DNA of 25,242 bases from a virus: positions 1 to 25,242 of IMG/VR virus record IMGVR_UViG_3300031658_000106; one strand, written 5' to 3'. Shown here in pieces: positions 1-6,579 of this stretch. The translations under genes were made by a program, and so were the position numbers. The notes under the pieces were generated by a model that was given only the letters and a program-made list of their open reading frames with translations, was not told the origin of the DNA and ran no database searches. The first letter of the stretch is position 1. Each line of letters starts with the position of its first letter.

Positions 1-727
1 GCATCATTGCAACTCCAACCGACTTCATACCCTTTCGCAACACACCAATATCTTCTGGGGAAGGTGCAGGGTCATCACTTGGAGAGGCAAAGGAATCATG
101 TTCTCCAGCCTCACTACCTAACATATGCAGTGCTTCTTTCCAGTGATGAATGCGATCTTCTAGTCCAATGTAACCACCATTGATACGTTTAGTCATGGTT
201 TTGATATCACCACTATCTGCATAGCGATTCAATCCATTCTTGTTCCAGTACCAAATGGCTGACATGAGTGCAACCTCTTTGTCTTCTGAAACCATGTCTG
301 GATTATCCACAACATCAACATCCATATCTTCGGCAAAGGAACTATAGTTCTTTTTGCCTGTCAGTTGAATTGGGCCTCTACCACGATACTTCCAACCATC
401 ACCACTATCAGTGTCACCATTATCCATACGATTCGCATAGACTACGTTAGCAATCTTCTCTGGTTGACGATGGTAGGGTTCTGAGTCCCTTGCAGCACGT
501 TTAAAGTACTTACCAAAGATTGCATCAAGTGCCTTTGCACTATAATTTAAGTTCTCAGAGAATACTCTCCAACCACCACTTTCATGTCCACACTGAGCAA
601 TGAAAGATGCAATACGTTCTGGTGTATTGATTTCATACTTAGGGAACACCTCATTCATTGCATCAACCCAACCTTCTGGGTCTTTGCAATTAGGGAATAG
701 TTCTTTGAATTGATTTGATGTAATCAT
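1..727 (-). CDS. GH19-family endolysin, 3' end outside window
   Basis: Peptidoglycan-degrading lysozyme of glycoside hydrolase family 19. The 242 codons in the window begin MITSNQF. Residues 44-52 read AQCGHESGG, with the likely catalytic Glu49. ENLNY follows at 58-62 and carries a second conserved Glu. The substrate-groove signature YRGRGPIQLTG lies at 114-124, and NGGYIGLEDR lies near 183-192. After a Pro/Ser/Asp-rich linker (about 211-227), LRKGMKSVGVAMM at 230-242 looks like the start of a peptidoglycan-binding domain that is cut by the window edge. The start codon overlaps the upstream stop (ATGA), so translation is probably coupled. No signal peptide is visible, so release to the periplasm would need a holin. 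GH19 phage enzymes are usually annotated as chitinase-like, but in this context murein is the expected substrate. Confidence 0.9.
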   Translation of the reverse strand, partial: MITSNQFKELFPNCKDPEGWVDAMNEVFPKYEINTPERIASFIAQCGHESGGWRVFSENLNYSAKALDAIFGKYFKRAARDSEPYHRQPEKIANVVYANRMDNGDTDSGDGWKYRGRGPIQLTGKKNYSSFAEDMDVDVVDNPDMVSEDKEVALMSAIWYWNKNGLNRYADSGDIKTMTKRINGGYIGLEDRIHHWKEALHMLGSEAGEHDSFASPSDDPAPSPEDIGVLRKGMKSVGVAMM

Positions 728-1209
728 TGGGCATCTTTCCATGCCTGATGTTTATAATCTGATAACTTTTGATAAGCATCATCCCATCCAAAGGCTTCTT
801 TCACTACGTTGTCAGAAAGTCCTTTGAATAACTTATGTAAAGATTTGTCTTTAGCAGAGACAAGCACTTCAGCCTCTGAATTATGCAATCCTTCTAACAT
901 CTGGATGAACATGTTTTCCTTTTTAAACAAGGGAACATTGTTACTAGCACCCTCAATAAAATGATAAAGTTTCCTTGCTTCCCTACGCAATACTGTATGT
1001 TCAGTACCATCAGGCGCTGCATTAGGTGTGTATGGAACATCTCCATCTGGAAACACCCATTTGATAGCAGGGTCGAAAGATGATTTTATAATCATTCGTA
1101 ATTGTTCACAATCATGTTCTTTGAGAATTGCAATCTTCTCAGCTTTAGTTTTAGCGTTATGCACTTTCTTTAATACCTCAGAAAGTAAAGGTGTATAAGT
1201 TCTTGACAT
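724..1209 (-). CDS. Conserved T4-like phage protein, DUF6433-like
   Basis: A 161-aa soluble protein of unknown function. From memory it matches a family common in T4-like cyanophages and pelagiphages (DUF6433). The family traits I see are the opening RTYTPLLSEVL, IKSSFDPAIKW near residues 41-51, FIQMLEGLH near 101-109 and VVKEAFGWDD near 135-144. There is no signal peptide, membrane segment or recognisable active site. It starts two bases after the RNase H stop and overlaps the endolysin start, so it sits in one transcript with rnh and the lysozyme. The family name is recalled rather than searched, and no biochemical role can be read from the sequence. Confidence 0.75.
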   Translation of the reverse strand: MSRTYTPLLSEVLKKVHNAKTKAEKIAILKEHDCEQLRMIIKSSFDPAIKWVFPDGDVPYTPNAAPDGTEHTVLRREARKLYHFIEGASNNVPLFKKENMFIQMLEGLHNSEAEVLVSAKDKSLHKLFKGLSDNVVKEAFGWDDAYQKLSDYKHQAWKDAQ

Positions 1210-1211
1210 AA

Positions 1212-2072
1212 TTAAAAGTCTCCAATGTCGTTCATAAGATTTTTCAATCTTTTCTGTATAAAGTAATTTAGCAGTTTACTCCTGTTACCTTTCGGTGGCA
1301 TCTGGTAAGCATCCATAATGCGTCCTACAAGTTCTTCTGGAATACACTCTAAATCTATTAGTATTTTGTTTCGTTGATAATTACGCATCATCTCTTCAGT
1401 GAAGACATCCTCTGGCTTGGATTCAATCCAATCAGCAATTTTCTTCTTAGACATAGGTTTCTGACGCAATTCATCTACGAATGTATTATCAGGAGATAAG
1501 AAGTTTGGTACACCATCACTCCTATCGCCCTTTAATACATGTTCTCGTATATATATAGACGGATCAATACCATTGATAAATTTCTTTAGTACTGGACTAT
1601 ACTGTTTAACGAAATGATGTTTTTGTAACTGGATGAAGTCTTTGTCACCAGACAGAATAAGAACATGTTCAAACTCAGTTGGTGTTACAGCAATGTGTTG
1701 TACTATTGCAGCGATACAGTCATCTGCCTCTGCACCTTCAACTTCGACTACCTTGTATGGGAAAGTCTCACGGATTTCATCACGGATTGCGTTTAAGGCT
1801 TGGAAGATAGAATTCCAATCAAAGTCTGACTTGGCCCTATCCTTCTTACGATTTGCTTTGTAGTTGGGAAAGTAATCACGCCTCCAATACTTCTTACTAT
1901 CATAGGTAAGAACAAGTTCACCAAAGGCCTCTCCAAACTTTGTGCGATACCCACGCAAAGAATTCAAAACCATATGGCGTACTAAGTTCTCATCAACTGA
2001 TTTGGTCTTAGATTGACTTATTTGTACCATCAAGTTACTGATGGTAACTTGGTTCATATCCACTAGAATCAT
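1212..2072 (-). CDS. rnh: RNase H, T4 Rnh-type 5'-3' exonuclease (FEN family)
   Basis: A 286-aa flap/RNase H nuclease that removes RNA primers and adjacent DNA from lagging-strand fragments. The FEN-family acidic residues are all present: Asp5 in MILVDMN, Asp58 in LTYDSKK, Glu112/Glu115/Asp117/Asp118 in VEGAEADD, Asp143/Asp145 in SGDKD, and Asp183/Asp186 in GDRSDG. The basic arch stretch (YWRRDYFPNYKANRKKDR, about 62-79) is also present. Length is close to T4 Rnh (about 305 aa). A sigma-70-like promoter lies just upstream (2101-2129), giving a leader of about 22 nt that includes AAGTGAGAAAATT before ATG. Its likely partners in replication are the phage ssDNA-binding protein and polymerase, which are outside this window. 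Confidence 0.95.
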   Translation of the reverse strand: MILVDMNQVTISNLMVQISQSKTKSVDENLVRHMVLNSLRGYRTKFGEAFGELVLTYDSKKYWRRDYFPNYKANRKKDRAKSDFDWNSIFQALNAIRDEIRETFPYKVVEVEGAEADDCIAAIVQHIAVTPTEFEHVLILSGDKDFIQLQKHHFVKQYSPVLKKFINGIDPSIYIREHVLKGDRSDGVPNFLSPDNTFVDELRQKPMSKKKIADWIESKPEDVFTEEMMRNYQRNKILIDLECIPEELVGRIMDAYQMPPKGNRSKLLNYFIQKRLKNLMNDIGDF

Positions 2073-2100
2073 AATTTTCTCACTTTATTTTGTTACCACT

Positions 2101-2129
2101 ATAATAACACATAACAAGTCTATTGTCAA
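2101..2129 (-). promoter_or_regulatory. Sigma-70-like promoter for rnh
   Basis: On the minus strand, -35 TTGACA (2129-2124) and -10 TATTAT (2106-2101) are separated by exactly 17 bp. The predicted start is near 2094, 22 nt before the rnh ATG. The site fills the 62-bp gap between 2072 and 2135. Overlapping upstream sequence also contains ATATAAATC, which is close to a T4 late box. Confidence 0.7.
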
Positions 2130-2134
2130 TAGAT

Positions 2135-2566
2135 TTATATTTTATACTCAAAGTTCTGACAAGTGTCGTGCTTGGCTAATAGTTTAGCACCATTCCTTGT
2201 ATGAAACAGTTCTGCCATAGTTGTTAATGGACTTAATGTTACATAACGCACTACGTCTTTGCGGTTATGTTTAATATGATTTGCTGATGCAAATACAATA
2301 TCTCTACCAGCACCCTTATCGTAACTCCATACAGTATAAAATACTGCTGTTTTTTGTCCGATAATATTCATATCTGTTTCGTTTGCAGGAATTTCATCAG
2401 TATATGCTACACAAATAACACTTCGCAATGTTTCAAAACTTTCGTCTTTGTATAGTCCAAATACTTCGCGACCCTGTTCGGTTCGCCACGTTGCTTTAAT
2501 ATGCGGTCGGACAGGATCGTCTTCAATTATATCGTTAACAACATACTCATTTAACTTTAATAACAT
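2135..2566 (-). CDS. Hypothetical protein, 143 aa
   Basis: I do not recognise this gene. The protein is mixed alpha/beta in appearance, soluble and without signal peptide. The C-terminal part contains VRYVTLSPLTTMAELFHTRN and NGAKL followed by NFEYKI. This faintly resembles the last strands of acyltransferase folds, but not strongly enough for a call. The start is supported by TTAGGTAAGAATA just before ATG. It lies upstream of the rnh promoter, so it ends the preceding transcription unit. Confidence 0.6.
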   Translation of the reverse strand: MLLKLNEYVVNDIIEDDPVRPHIKATWRTEQGREVFGLYKDESFETLRSVICVAYTDEIPANETDMNIIGQKTAVFYTVWSYDKGAGRDIVFASANHIKHNRKDVVRYVTLSPLTTMAELFHTRNGAKLLAKHDTCQNFEYKI

Positions 2567-2610
2567 TATTCTTACCTAATTTCTTGAAAAAGAACATAAA
2601 CTCGAAGCAT

Positions 2611-2982
2611 CTATTCGTCTTCGAAGTCGTTCATCTCCTCAGTGATTTCTTGAATCATTTCAAGATCAATATCCATATACGACTCACCGCTTTCTTCTTC
2701 TACTATTCCTACGAACAACTGTGTAAAATTGTGCAATGGATGAGGCAACCCACCTCCTCTGTATATCATGCTCTTAACCAGTTCAACTAAGAATGCAGCA
2801 TCTCTTAAAAAGTCTGGACTGTGTATATCAATACCATTCTCTTCCATATTCTGAATCATGTTACCAACAAGAGCTTCTACCAAGTTCTCAGTAAAAATCT
2901 CATGTTCATGGTCCATCTCAGAATCTCCATTATCATTTTTTTTAGATTTTGGAAATTGTAATATATTATCCTTCGCCATCAT
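2611..2982 (-). CDS. Acidic hypothetical protein
   Basis: Up to 123 aa, strongly acidic, especially in the tail (EMIQEITEEMNDFEDE). It has a short basic N-terminus (NILQFPKSKK) and a predicted helical middle. Two tandem ATG codons exist (2982 and 2979). AAGGGG lies 4 nt before the first and 7 nt before the second, so 2979 may be the true start (122 aa). The N-terminal style (basic LQFPK then acidic) recurs in small T4-like marine phage proteins, but I assign no function. Its 5' end overlaps the small membrane ORF 2966-3061 in another frame. Confidence 0.65.
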   Translation of the reverse strand: MMAKDNILQFPKSKKNDNGDSEMDHEHEIFTENLVEALVGNMIQNMEENGIDIHSPDFLRDAAFLVELVKSMIYRGGGLPHPLHNFTQLFVGIVEEESGESYMDIDLEMIQEITEEMNDFEDE

Positions 2983-3061
2983 GGGGCCCCTTAGCTATTA
3001 ACCACACATACGTCAGTGCAGTCCAAACAACAAATAATACTAACCATTCGTAAAAGTTCAC
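2966..3061 (-). CDS. 31-aa membrane micropeptide (GTG start)
   Basis: A short ORF opening with GTG, whose start overlaps the stop of the 172-aa gene (GTGA). It encodes one hydrophobic, Trp-rich segment (FYEWLVLFVVWTALTYVWLI, residues 3-22) followed by a short polar tail AKGPHDGEG. It otherwise fills the gap between 2982 and 3058, and its end overlaps the next gene's start out of frame. One transmembrane helix with N-out or N-in topology is likely. Function is unknown. Similar single-helix micropeptides occur in T4-like phages, so I think it is real, but no upstream Shine-Dalgarno stands out and coupling must be assumed. Confidence 0.5.
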   Translation of the reverse strand: MNFYEWLVLFVVWTALTYVWLIAKGPHDGEG

Positions 3062-3576
3062 AACCCCTCATCACCAGCTCTAAATTTACCTGTCCACTCG
3101 TAACCAAGGTCTTGGTAGTACACTCCCATAGTACGTTTAGGACTTCCTTCTGAGTCGTAAGCCATTGCAATACATGCATACTTAATTCTACTCTCTTGAA
3201 ACTCTCCGTACATACAGTCCACATAGACACCATATTTCAAAAACCTTTGAAGGTTTCTAATGTATGCTTCATGGTTTGCAACCTTACCTTCTGCACCCTT
3301 AATCTTATCTCTAAGACTGCGTTTAGCAGAAGACAATAAATTCTTCTGGGATTTAATCCAGATTTGAATATTTTTCATATTCAGTGGATCGTCCTCACCA
3401 CGCTCAACCACACTTGGGTGAATACTTTTATACTGGGGTGGGTTTTCCAGTAGACGTTTTTCTCTTGCTTTTGCAAGACGTTCCCCTGCTGCCTGTTTCT
3501 GTTCGGCAGTCATTGGTTTCCTCTTCTTGCGAGGTTTAATTACATCTTTCTGCATTGTCTTCGGCTGGCGTGCCAT
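3058..3576 (-). CDS. Basic hypothetical protein, 172 aa
   Basis: Conserved-looking T4-like marine phage protein of unknown function. The first 45 residues are Lys/Arg-rich (VIKPRKKRKPMTAEQKQAAG, then ERLAKAREKR). A helical, probably coiled-coil stretch follows (WIKSQKNLLSSAKRSLRDK, about 74-92). The C-terminal half is a beta-rich segment with YGVYVDCMYGE and YYQDLGYEWTG. The basic N-terminus suggests nucleic-acid or ribosome contact, which would suit its neighbour bS21, but this is only inference. It starts 11 bp after bS21 and probably shares its transcript. Confidence 0.65.
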   Translation of the reverse strand: MARQPKTMQKDVIKPRKKRKPMTAEQKQAAGERLAKAREKRLLENPPQYKSIHPSVVERGEDDPLNMKNIQIWIKSQKNLLSSAKRSLRDKIKGAEGKVANHEAYIRNLQRFLKYGVYVDCMYGEFQESRIKYACIAMAYDSEGSPKRTMGVYYQDLGYEWTGKFRAGDEGL

Positions 3577-3587
3577 AAATCACCTTA

Positions 3588-3845
3588 TTAATAATCACGT
3601 TTTTCTTTGGACTTTTCTATGTTCCGTTTAGACCTTCTCGTTGCAGCCTTCCTAGACTCTCTACGTTTAGTGCTTTTGGATTCAAAGTGAGTCCTGCTTC
3701 TAAGTTCTTCAAAGAAGTTATCATTTTGCAATTTCTTCTTCATAATGCGTATTGCACCTTCGATGTTTCCATCACGAACTTCTACAGTCAAACCGCCAGT
3801 AGGTGGTTTCTTTTCAGTTTTTTTGTTGTACTTGTTAAATCCCAT
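3588..3845 (-). CDS. rpsU: Ribosomal protein bS21, phage-encoded
   Basis: An 85-aa homologue of the small-subunit protein bS21, which sits near the anti-Shine-Dalgarno end of 16S rRNA and helps mRNA recruitment. The core signature is clear: GLTVEVRDGNIEGAIRIMKK (residues 18-37), then ELRSRTHFESKSTKRRES (48-65) and a very basic tail (KAATRRSKRNIEKSKEKR). It is longer than typical bacterial bS21 (about 70 aa) because of an N-terminal extension rich in Lys. Start support: GAGGAAAAT before ATG. It lies 13 bp after tRNA-Arg(UCU), and its tail uses AGA and AGG codons. Phage bS21 genes are known from SAR11 phages. The likely role is replacing host bS21 on ribosomes to favour phage messages. Confidence 0.92.
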   Translation of the reverse strand: MGFNKYNKKTEKKPPTGGLTVEVRDGNIEGAIRIMKKKLQNDNFFEELRSRTHFESKSTKRRESRKAATRRSKRNIEKSKEKRDY

Positions 3846-3858
3846 ATTTTCCTCAAAT

Positions 3859-3935
3859 TGGCCTGCCCTGTAGGATTCGAACCTACGACCTACAGCTTAG
3901 AAGGCTGTTGTTCTATCCAACTGAACTAAGGGCAG
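3859..3935 (-). tRNA. tRNA-Arg (anticodon UCU), CCA encoded
   Basis: Folds as a full cloverleaf by eye: acceptor CTGCCCT/AGGGCAG (7 perfect pairs), D-stem GTTC/GAAC, anticodon stem ACAGC/GCTGT with loop CTTCTAA (anticodon TCT), T-arm GTAGG/CCTAC with TTCGAAT loop, discriminator G and encoded CCA. It reads AGA codons. It lies between the glycine-zipper gene (15 bp) and bS21 (13 bp) and must be cut from a shared transcript. Confidence 0.95.
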
Positions 3936-3949
3936 AAGTTTTTCAATCG

Positions 3950-4420
3950 TTAATAACGATTAAACCTAACCCTATGCTTCTTACCATCTAGATAAAAAGT
4001 TACATAACTGTGAGAGTAAACTTCACTTGTCTGTACAGTATATGTAGTGTTCTGTTGACACTGTTGCTGTTTATTATAACCAACAATGCCTTGTTTACCT
4101 TTGCCTTTCTTGTTGGCAATGTCTGCACCAGCAATCGCTCCAAGTAAGGTCGTTGCATCTTTACCCTTGCCACCACCGACTGCGTTACCTAGTAATCCAC
4201 CGAAGATTGCGCCAGCAAGAACGTCAGCAGTGGAGGATTCTTTCCCTCCCACAGTACCATATATAGGTACATCGACTGTCTGACAGACGTTTTGGGTGCG
4301 TGGCGTCTGTGTTTCAATGGTTTTATAGACATCTTCAGTATTCCCATTGACATTCTGAGCTGACGCTGATGATGCAAGTAGAACTGATGTGATGACAGTT
4401 CCTATCAAAATATTTTTCAT
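3950..4420 (-). CDS. Exported glycine-zipper 2TM protein
   Basis: A 156-aa secreted or outer-membrane-associated protein. Residues 1-21 form a signal peptide (MKNILIGTVITSVLLASSAS, then A|QN). The centre, about 67-105, is a glycine zipper of the Rickettsia 17-kDa antigen type (VLAGAIFGGLLGNAVGGG, then TLLGAIAGADIANKKGKG). Single cysteines lie near 46 and 121, and the C-terminus is a beta-like YVTFYLDGKKHRVRF. There is no lipobox cysteine directly after the signal peptide. The family usually sits in the bacterial envelope. In a phage it could alter the infected cell's surface, for example in exclusion or stabilisation, but that is inference. AAAGGATAATT precedes the ATG and overlaps the upstream stop. 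Confidence 0.8.
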   Translation of the reverse strand: MKNILIGTVITSVLLASSASAQNVNGNTEDVYKTIETQTPRTQNVCQTVDVPIYGTVGGKESSTADVLAGAIFGGLLGNAVGGGKGKDATTLLGAIAGADIANKKGKGKQGIVGYNKQQQCQQNTTYTVQTSEVYSHSYVTFYLDGKKHRVRFNRY

Positions 4421-4422
4421 AA

Positions 4423-4593
4423 TTATCCTTTAATTTCCATTACCAATTCCCCTGTTCCAAAAAGTTCATAACCTTTGTTTTCTGGGGCAACTGTAATTTT
4501 AACATGGGTTTCAAGTGCTTCGCACATTTCTTCGGCAGCCTCAACTGCCTCTTCTATAGTTCCATACATAATATATTCAAATTCCTTGGTCAT
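4423..4593 (-). CDS. Small acidic hypothetical protein, 56 aa
   Basis: The reading frame runs from ATG at 4593 to TAA. The protein begins MTKEFEYIMYGTIEEAVEAA and continues as an acidic helix, then short beta segments (HVKITV, GYELFGTG). It fits exactly between neighbours, two bases before the glycine-zipper start, and its own promoter lies at 4602-4630. I see no known family. The predicted transcription start falls only about 2 nt before the ATG, so the message may be near-leaderless. Confidence 0.6.
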   Translation of the reverse strand: MTKEFEYIMYGTIEEAVEAAEEMCEALETHVKITVAPENKGYELFGTGELVMEIKG

Positions 4594-4601
4594 TAAAACC
4601 T

Positions 4602-4630
4602 ATAATACCATAATTAGTTTAGTTTGTCAA
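4602..4630 (-). promoter_or_regulatory. Sigma-70-like promoter, -35 inside upstream gene
   Basis: TTGACA (4630-4625), a 17-bp spacer and TATTAT (4607-4602) on the minus strand. The -35 box is part of the last codons of the 67-aa gene (Leu-Asp-Lys-Leu-Asn-stop). The predicted start is near 4595. It would drive the 56-aa gene, the glycine-zipper gene, the tRNA and bS21. Confidence 0.65.
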
Positions 4631-4817
4631 GTGGTATTAACTCTTTTTCTTTAGTTTCTTTGTTGTATCTAAATTTAATGAAGTTACCTTTCTCCAATGT
4701 GTCTAAGGTAAATTCCACGGCATCTTCTAATCCCTTTGTCTTGCCAAAGTGAACTCCTATGTAATAGGACATTGCAAGCAAAGATGTGCAAATAAATGAT
4801 AATTCAATCGGGGTCAT
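4614..4817 (-). CDS. Small membrane-anchored protein, 67 aa
   Basis: Residues 3-22 are hydrophobic (PIELSFICTSLLAMSYYIGV) and look like one N-terminal membrane anchor. They are followed by a soluble charged tail with FTLDTLEKGNFIKFRYN and a final Lys/Glu-rich stretch. It is a small conserved-type phage protein with no function I can assign. It starts five bases after the preceding stop, with AGAGAGGTAGTACCT upstream. Its 3' end carries the -35 element of the next promoter. Confidence 0.65.
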   Translation of the reverse strand: MTPIELSFICTSLLAMSYYIGVHFGKTKGLEDAVEFTLDTLEKGNFIKFRYNKETKEKELIPLDKLN

Positions 4818-4822
4818 AGGTA

Positions 4823-5035
4823 CTACCTCTCTAAGATAACGTAATTGCCAAAGTATTTATCGAACACCAAAATCAGGTTTTCATAGTCACCAGACTTCAT
4901 TTCAGTAATGATTGACAACTTATTGAGTCCATGATGCCGAGCTAAACGACTTGCCATACTTAAAAGAGAGTATGCATTACCATCAGGGCCTGTCAAGTCA
5001 ATGATAGGAGTTCGTTGTTTTTTCTCAATTATCAT
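4823..5035 (-). CDS. Conserved small phage protein, 70 aa
   Basis: A soluble alpha/beta protein. After a short charged start, PIIDLTGPDGNAYSLLSMAS (9-28) is followed by RLARHHGL, then EMKSGDYENLILVFDKYFG near 46-64. This pattern (IDLTGPDGNA ... SGDYENL ... FDKYFG) recurs, as I recall, across T4-like and other phage genomes as a conserved hypothetical. No catalytic motif is evident. It lies two bases after its upstream neighbour in the small-gene operon 5783-4614. Confidence 0.65.
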   Translation of the reverse strand: MIIEKKQRTPIIDLTGPDGNAYSLLSMASRLARHHGLNKLSIITEMKSGDYENLILVFDKYFGNYVILER

Positions 5036-5037
5036 CG

Positions 5038-5244
5038 TTACTCCTCGTAGGGTAGATGGGGTTCAAATTCAGACTCAAACTGTGCGGCAATTGTCTTCTT
5101 TTCTCTGATTAACGACTTTACGTTTTCTAGAGGAGTAAGGTTCAACTTGGGCATGTTGGCCACATCATATGGCATAAGAAACGTGACAGTCATCATCTCT
5201 ACTATTTTTTCCAAGACTTCGATGTCCTTCAATAATTCATTCAT
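5038..5244 (-). CDS. Small hypothetical protein, 68 aa
   Basis: I place the start at ATG 5244, because GAGGAG lies 9 bases upstream. A GTG at 5253 would leave no spacing to that site. The ATG shares one base with the upstream stop (TAATG). The protein is mostly helical (MNELLKDIEVLEKIVEMMTV) with an acidic end (FESEFEPHLPYEE). No known family is visible. Confidence 0.6.
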   Translation of the reverse strand: MNELLKDIEVLEKIVEMMTVTFLMPYDVANMPKLNLTPLENVKSLIREKKTIAAQFESEFEPHLPYEE

Positions 5245-5783
5245 TAAACACACTCCTCATATTTTACAATACTTTTGATTTTGGAGACTAGCTCCTTGCC
5301 GTAATTCGTGAATAGGATACCATGTTCCCAAACAAAAGATTCCACACACTGTCCACTATAGAACTTTGTACCATCCATTAACCAGCGTAATGCAGTTTTT
5401 TCATCACCAGCACCACTGGAGATATATTGGTCGAGAATAGACTTGAAGGTAACTACACACTTCTCTTCCCACTTGGCCTGTTCCTTTAAATCATACTCAA
5501 CAATTGCAGAGTACTGGTCACACAAGTCTTCCAACTTGGCATTAGTCATCATTGCAAAATTCATAGAACGAGCAAAAGACTTAGAGTATGCATCAGCACA
5601 CATCTCATATACAGTGGTTTCCAACATACCACGCTTATATGACTTGAGTGTTGTCCACCCATTACTTTCAAAGAAAGCAGGGTCAGTTGGAATGAATCCA
5701 GCGAAACGCCCCTCTTTGGCGTCAACCCATGCTTGGGTATCTGCGTTGCGTGATGTGATGTAATCAATAAGTTTTTGTTCCAT
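5244..5783 (-). CDS. Hypothetical protein, 179 aa
   Basis: First gene behind the promoter at 5820-5848, with a leader of about 30 nt containing AAGAGAG. The protein is soluble and largely helical, rich in aromatic and acidic residues (for example GFIPTDPAFFESNGW near 29-43 and WLMDGTKFYSGQ near 134-145). It ends with a basic/helical ELVSKIKSIVKYEE. I recognise no domain. As the head of a unit with a near-consensus host-type promoter, it is a candidate early-expressed, host-directed gene, by inference from context only. Confidence 0.65.
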   Translation of the reverse strand: MEQKLIDYITSRNADTQAWVDAKEGRFAGFIPTDPAFFESNGWTTLKSYKRGMLETTVYEMCADAYSKSFARSMNFAMMTNAKLEDLCDQYSAIVEYDLKEQAKWEEKCVVTFKSILDQYISSGAGDEKTALRWLMDGTKFYSGQCVESFVWEHGILFTNYGKELVSKIKSIVKYEECV

Positions 5784-5799
5784 AATATGTACTCTCTTG

Positions 5800-5825
5800 T
5801 TTCTTTATCTTATGTAACCATTATA
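5800..5825. repeat. 26-bp direct repeat, copy 1 (leader plus -10)
   Basis: Identical to 6815-6840. It covers the -10 box and the first transcribed bases upstream of two unrelated genes. The similarity continues, with small changes, through the spacer and -35 box. Confidence 0.9.
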
Positions 5826-5848
5826 CCCTGTTATCACAACAAAGTCAA
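5820..5848 (-). promoter_or_regulatory. Consensus sigma-70 promoter (unit 1)
   Basis: TTGACT (5848-5843), a 17-bp spacer and TATAAT (5825-5820), followed by GGTTACATAAGATAAAGAAA. The same -10 plus leader sequence recurs at 6815-6840. A palindrome (5847-5867) touches the -35 box. Confidence 0.85.
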
Positions 5849-5867
5849 GTGTTTTGTTAGAACACTT
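5847..5867. promoter_or_regulatory. Inverted repeat at the -35 of the 5820-5848 promoter
   Basis: AAGTGTT and AACACTT (7 perfect pairs) around a 7-base centre, overlapping two bases of the -35 box. It could be an operator or the 3' hairpin of the gene ending at 5884. No T-run follows, so it is not a typical terminator. Confidence 0.45.
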
Positions 5868-5883
5868 TGTTATAAGTATATAA

Positions 5884-6222
5884 CTAACCTTCGAACCTGT
5901 CGTGAATAGGGATAGCGCCGATAAACGCTTCTGGTTGTTCTAACATCTTACGAGCAGCCTCACCGAAGCGACTGTCTGAAGTTGAGGCGTAGTTTCCACC
6001 AAACATATGATGTCCCTTGAAGTTTTCTTCTGGAACAATCGACAGTACAGAACCGAACCCAAAATGACGAACTACCAATATAGCGGCAGGGTAATCATCA
6101 GAAGGATTGAAGGGGCCTGACACATTTGTCAAGCACAACCCTTTAATATCTTTAGAAGAAACTCCACCATTGGTGCAGTCTGTTCCACTTGAATCTTTGT
6201 AAACACTAACTAATAAACCCAT
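5884..6222 (-). CDS. Conserved phage hypothetical protein, 112 aa
   Basis: The N-terminus is GLLVSVYKDSSGTDCTNGGV, followed by GPFNPSDDYPAAILVVRH. The C-terminal half has STSDSRFGEAARKM and FIGAIPIHDRFEG. I recall a family of small phage/prophage proteins with this exact layout (CTNGGVSS ... GPF.PSDD.PA ... ATSDSRF ... IHDR). Its function is unknown. The start is supported by TTAGGAGAATATATT before ATG. It is second in the unit that begins at the 6547-6575 promoter, 15 bases after the 92-aa gene. Confidence 0.7.
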   Translation of the reverse strand: MGLLVSVYKDSSGTDCTNGGVSSKDIKGLCLTNVSGPFNPSDDYPAAILVVRHFGFGSVLSIVPEENFKGHHMFGGNYASTSDSRFGEAARKMLEQPEAFIGAIPIHDRFEG

Positions 6223-6237
6223 AATATATTCTCCTAA

Positions 6238-6516
6238 TTAATACAATTCAACGTCATATTTGTCAATCAAAATGGCTGCAACACGTTCACGATCTAACGA
6301 GTCTCCATCACCCCAAGTCATTTCATCATACGTTCCAGTGATACGCATGGTGGCAGCTGGTGTAGATTCACTACAGGCAACGCAATAGTCAAAAATAGCA
6401 GATTGAATTTGCGTTTCAGTAGCAAACTCTTTCTTTGCATAACATCCACCCTCACCATAAAAATCTTTCAGATAGTTCTTAAAATCGACTAGTTGTTTAA
6501 CAATAACTTCATTCAT
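6238..6516 (-). CDS. Hypothetical protein, 92 aa
   Basis: A small acidic soluble protein, first gene behind the promoter 6547-6575, with AGAGAGAGAAATT before its ATG. Two cysteines in YCVACSES (near 44-51), plus Cys25, might bind a metal or form a disulfide, but the spacing is not a recognised motif. The C-terminal half (TYDEMTWGDGDSLDRERVAA) is negatively charged. I recognise no family. Confidence 0.6.
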   Translation of the reverse strand: MNEVIVKQLVDFKNYLKDFYGEGGCYAKKEFATETQIQSAIFDYCVACSESTPAATMRITGTYDEMTWGDGDSLDRERVAAILIDKYDVELY

Positions 6517-6546
6517 AATTTCTCTCTCTTCTCAATTCTATAACTC

Positions 6547-6575
6547 ATTATACCATCGTTTTCATAACAAGTCAA
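6547..6575 (-). promoter_or_regulatory. Consensus sigma-70 promoter (unit 2)
   Basis: TTGACT (6575-6570), a 17-bp spacer and TATAAT (6552-6547) on the minus strand. The predicted start is near 6540, about 24 nt before the 92-aa gene. Confidence 0.85.
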
Positions 6576-6579
6576 CTGT

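Noticed and set aside
4845-4860. TATTTATC (late-like box) near the end of the 67-aa/70-aa gene pair
   Set aside because: It lies inside the coding part of the 70-aa gene and deviates from TATAAATA; the AT-rich background makes such matches common.
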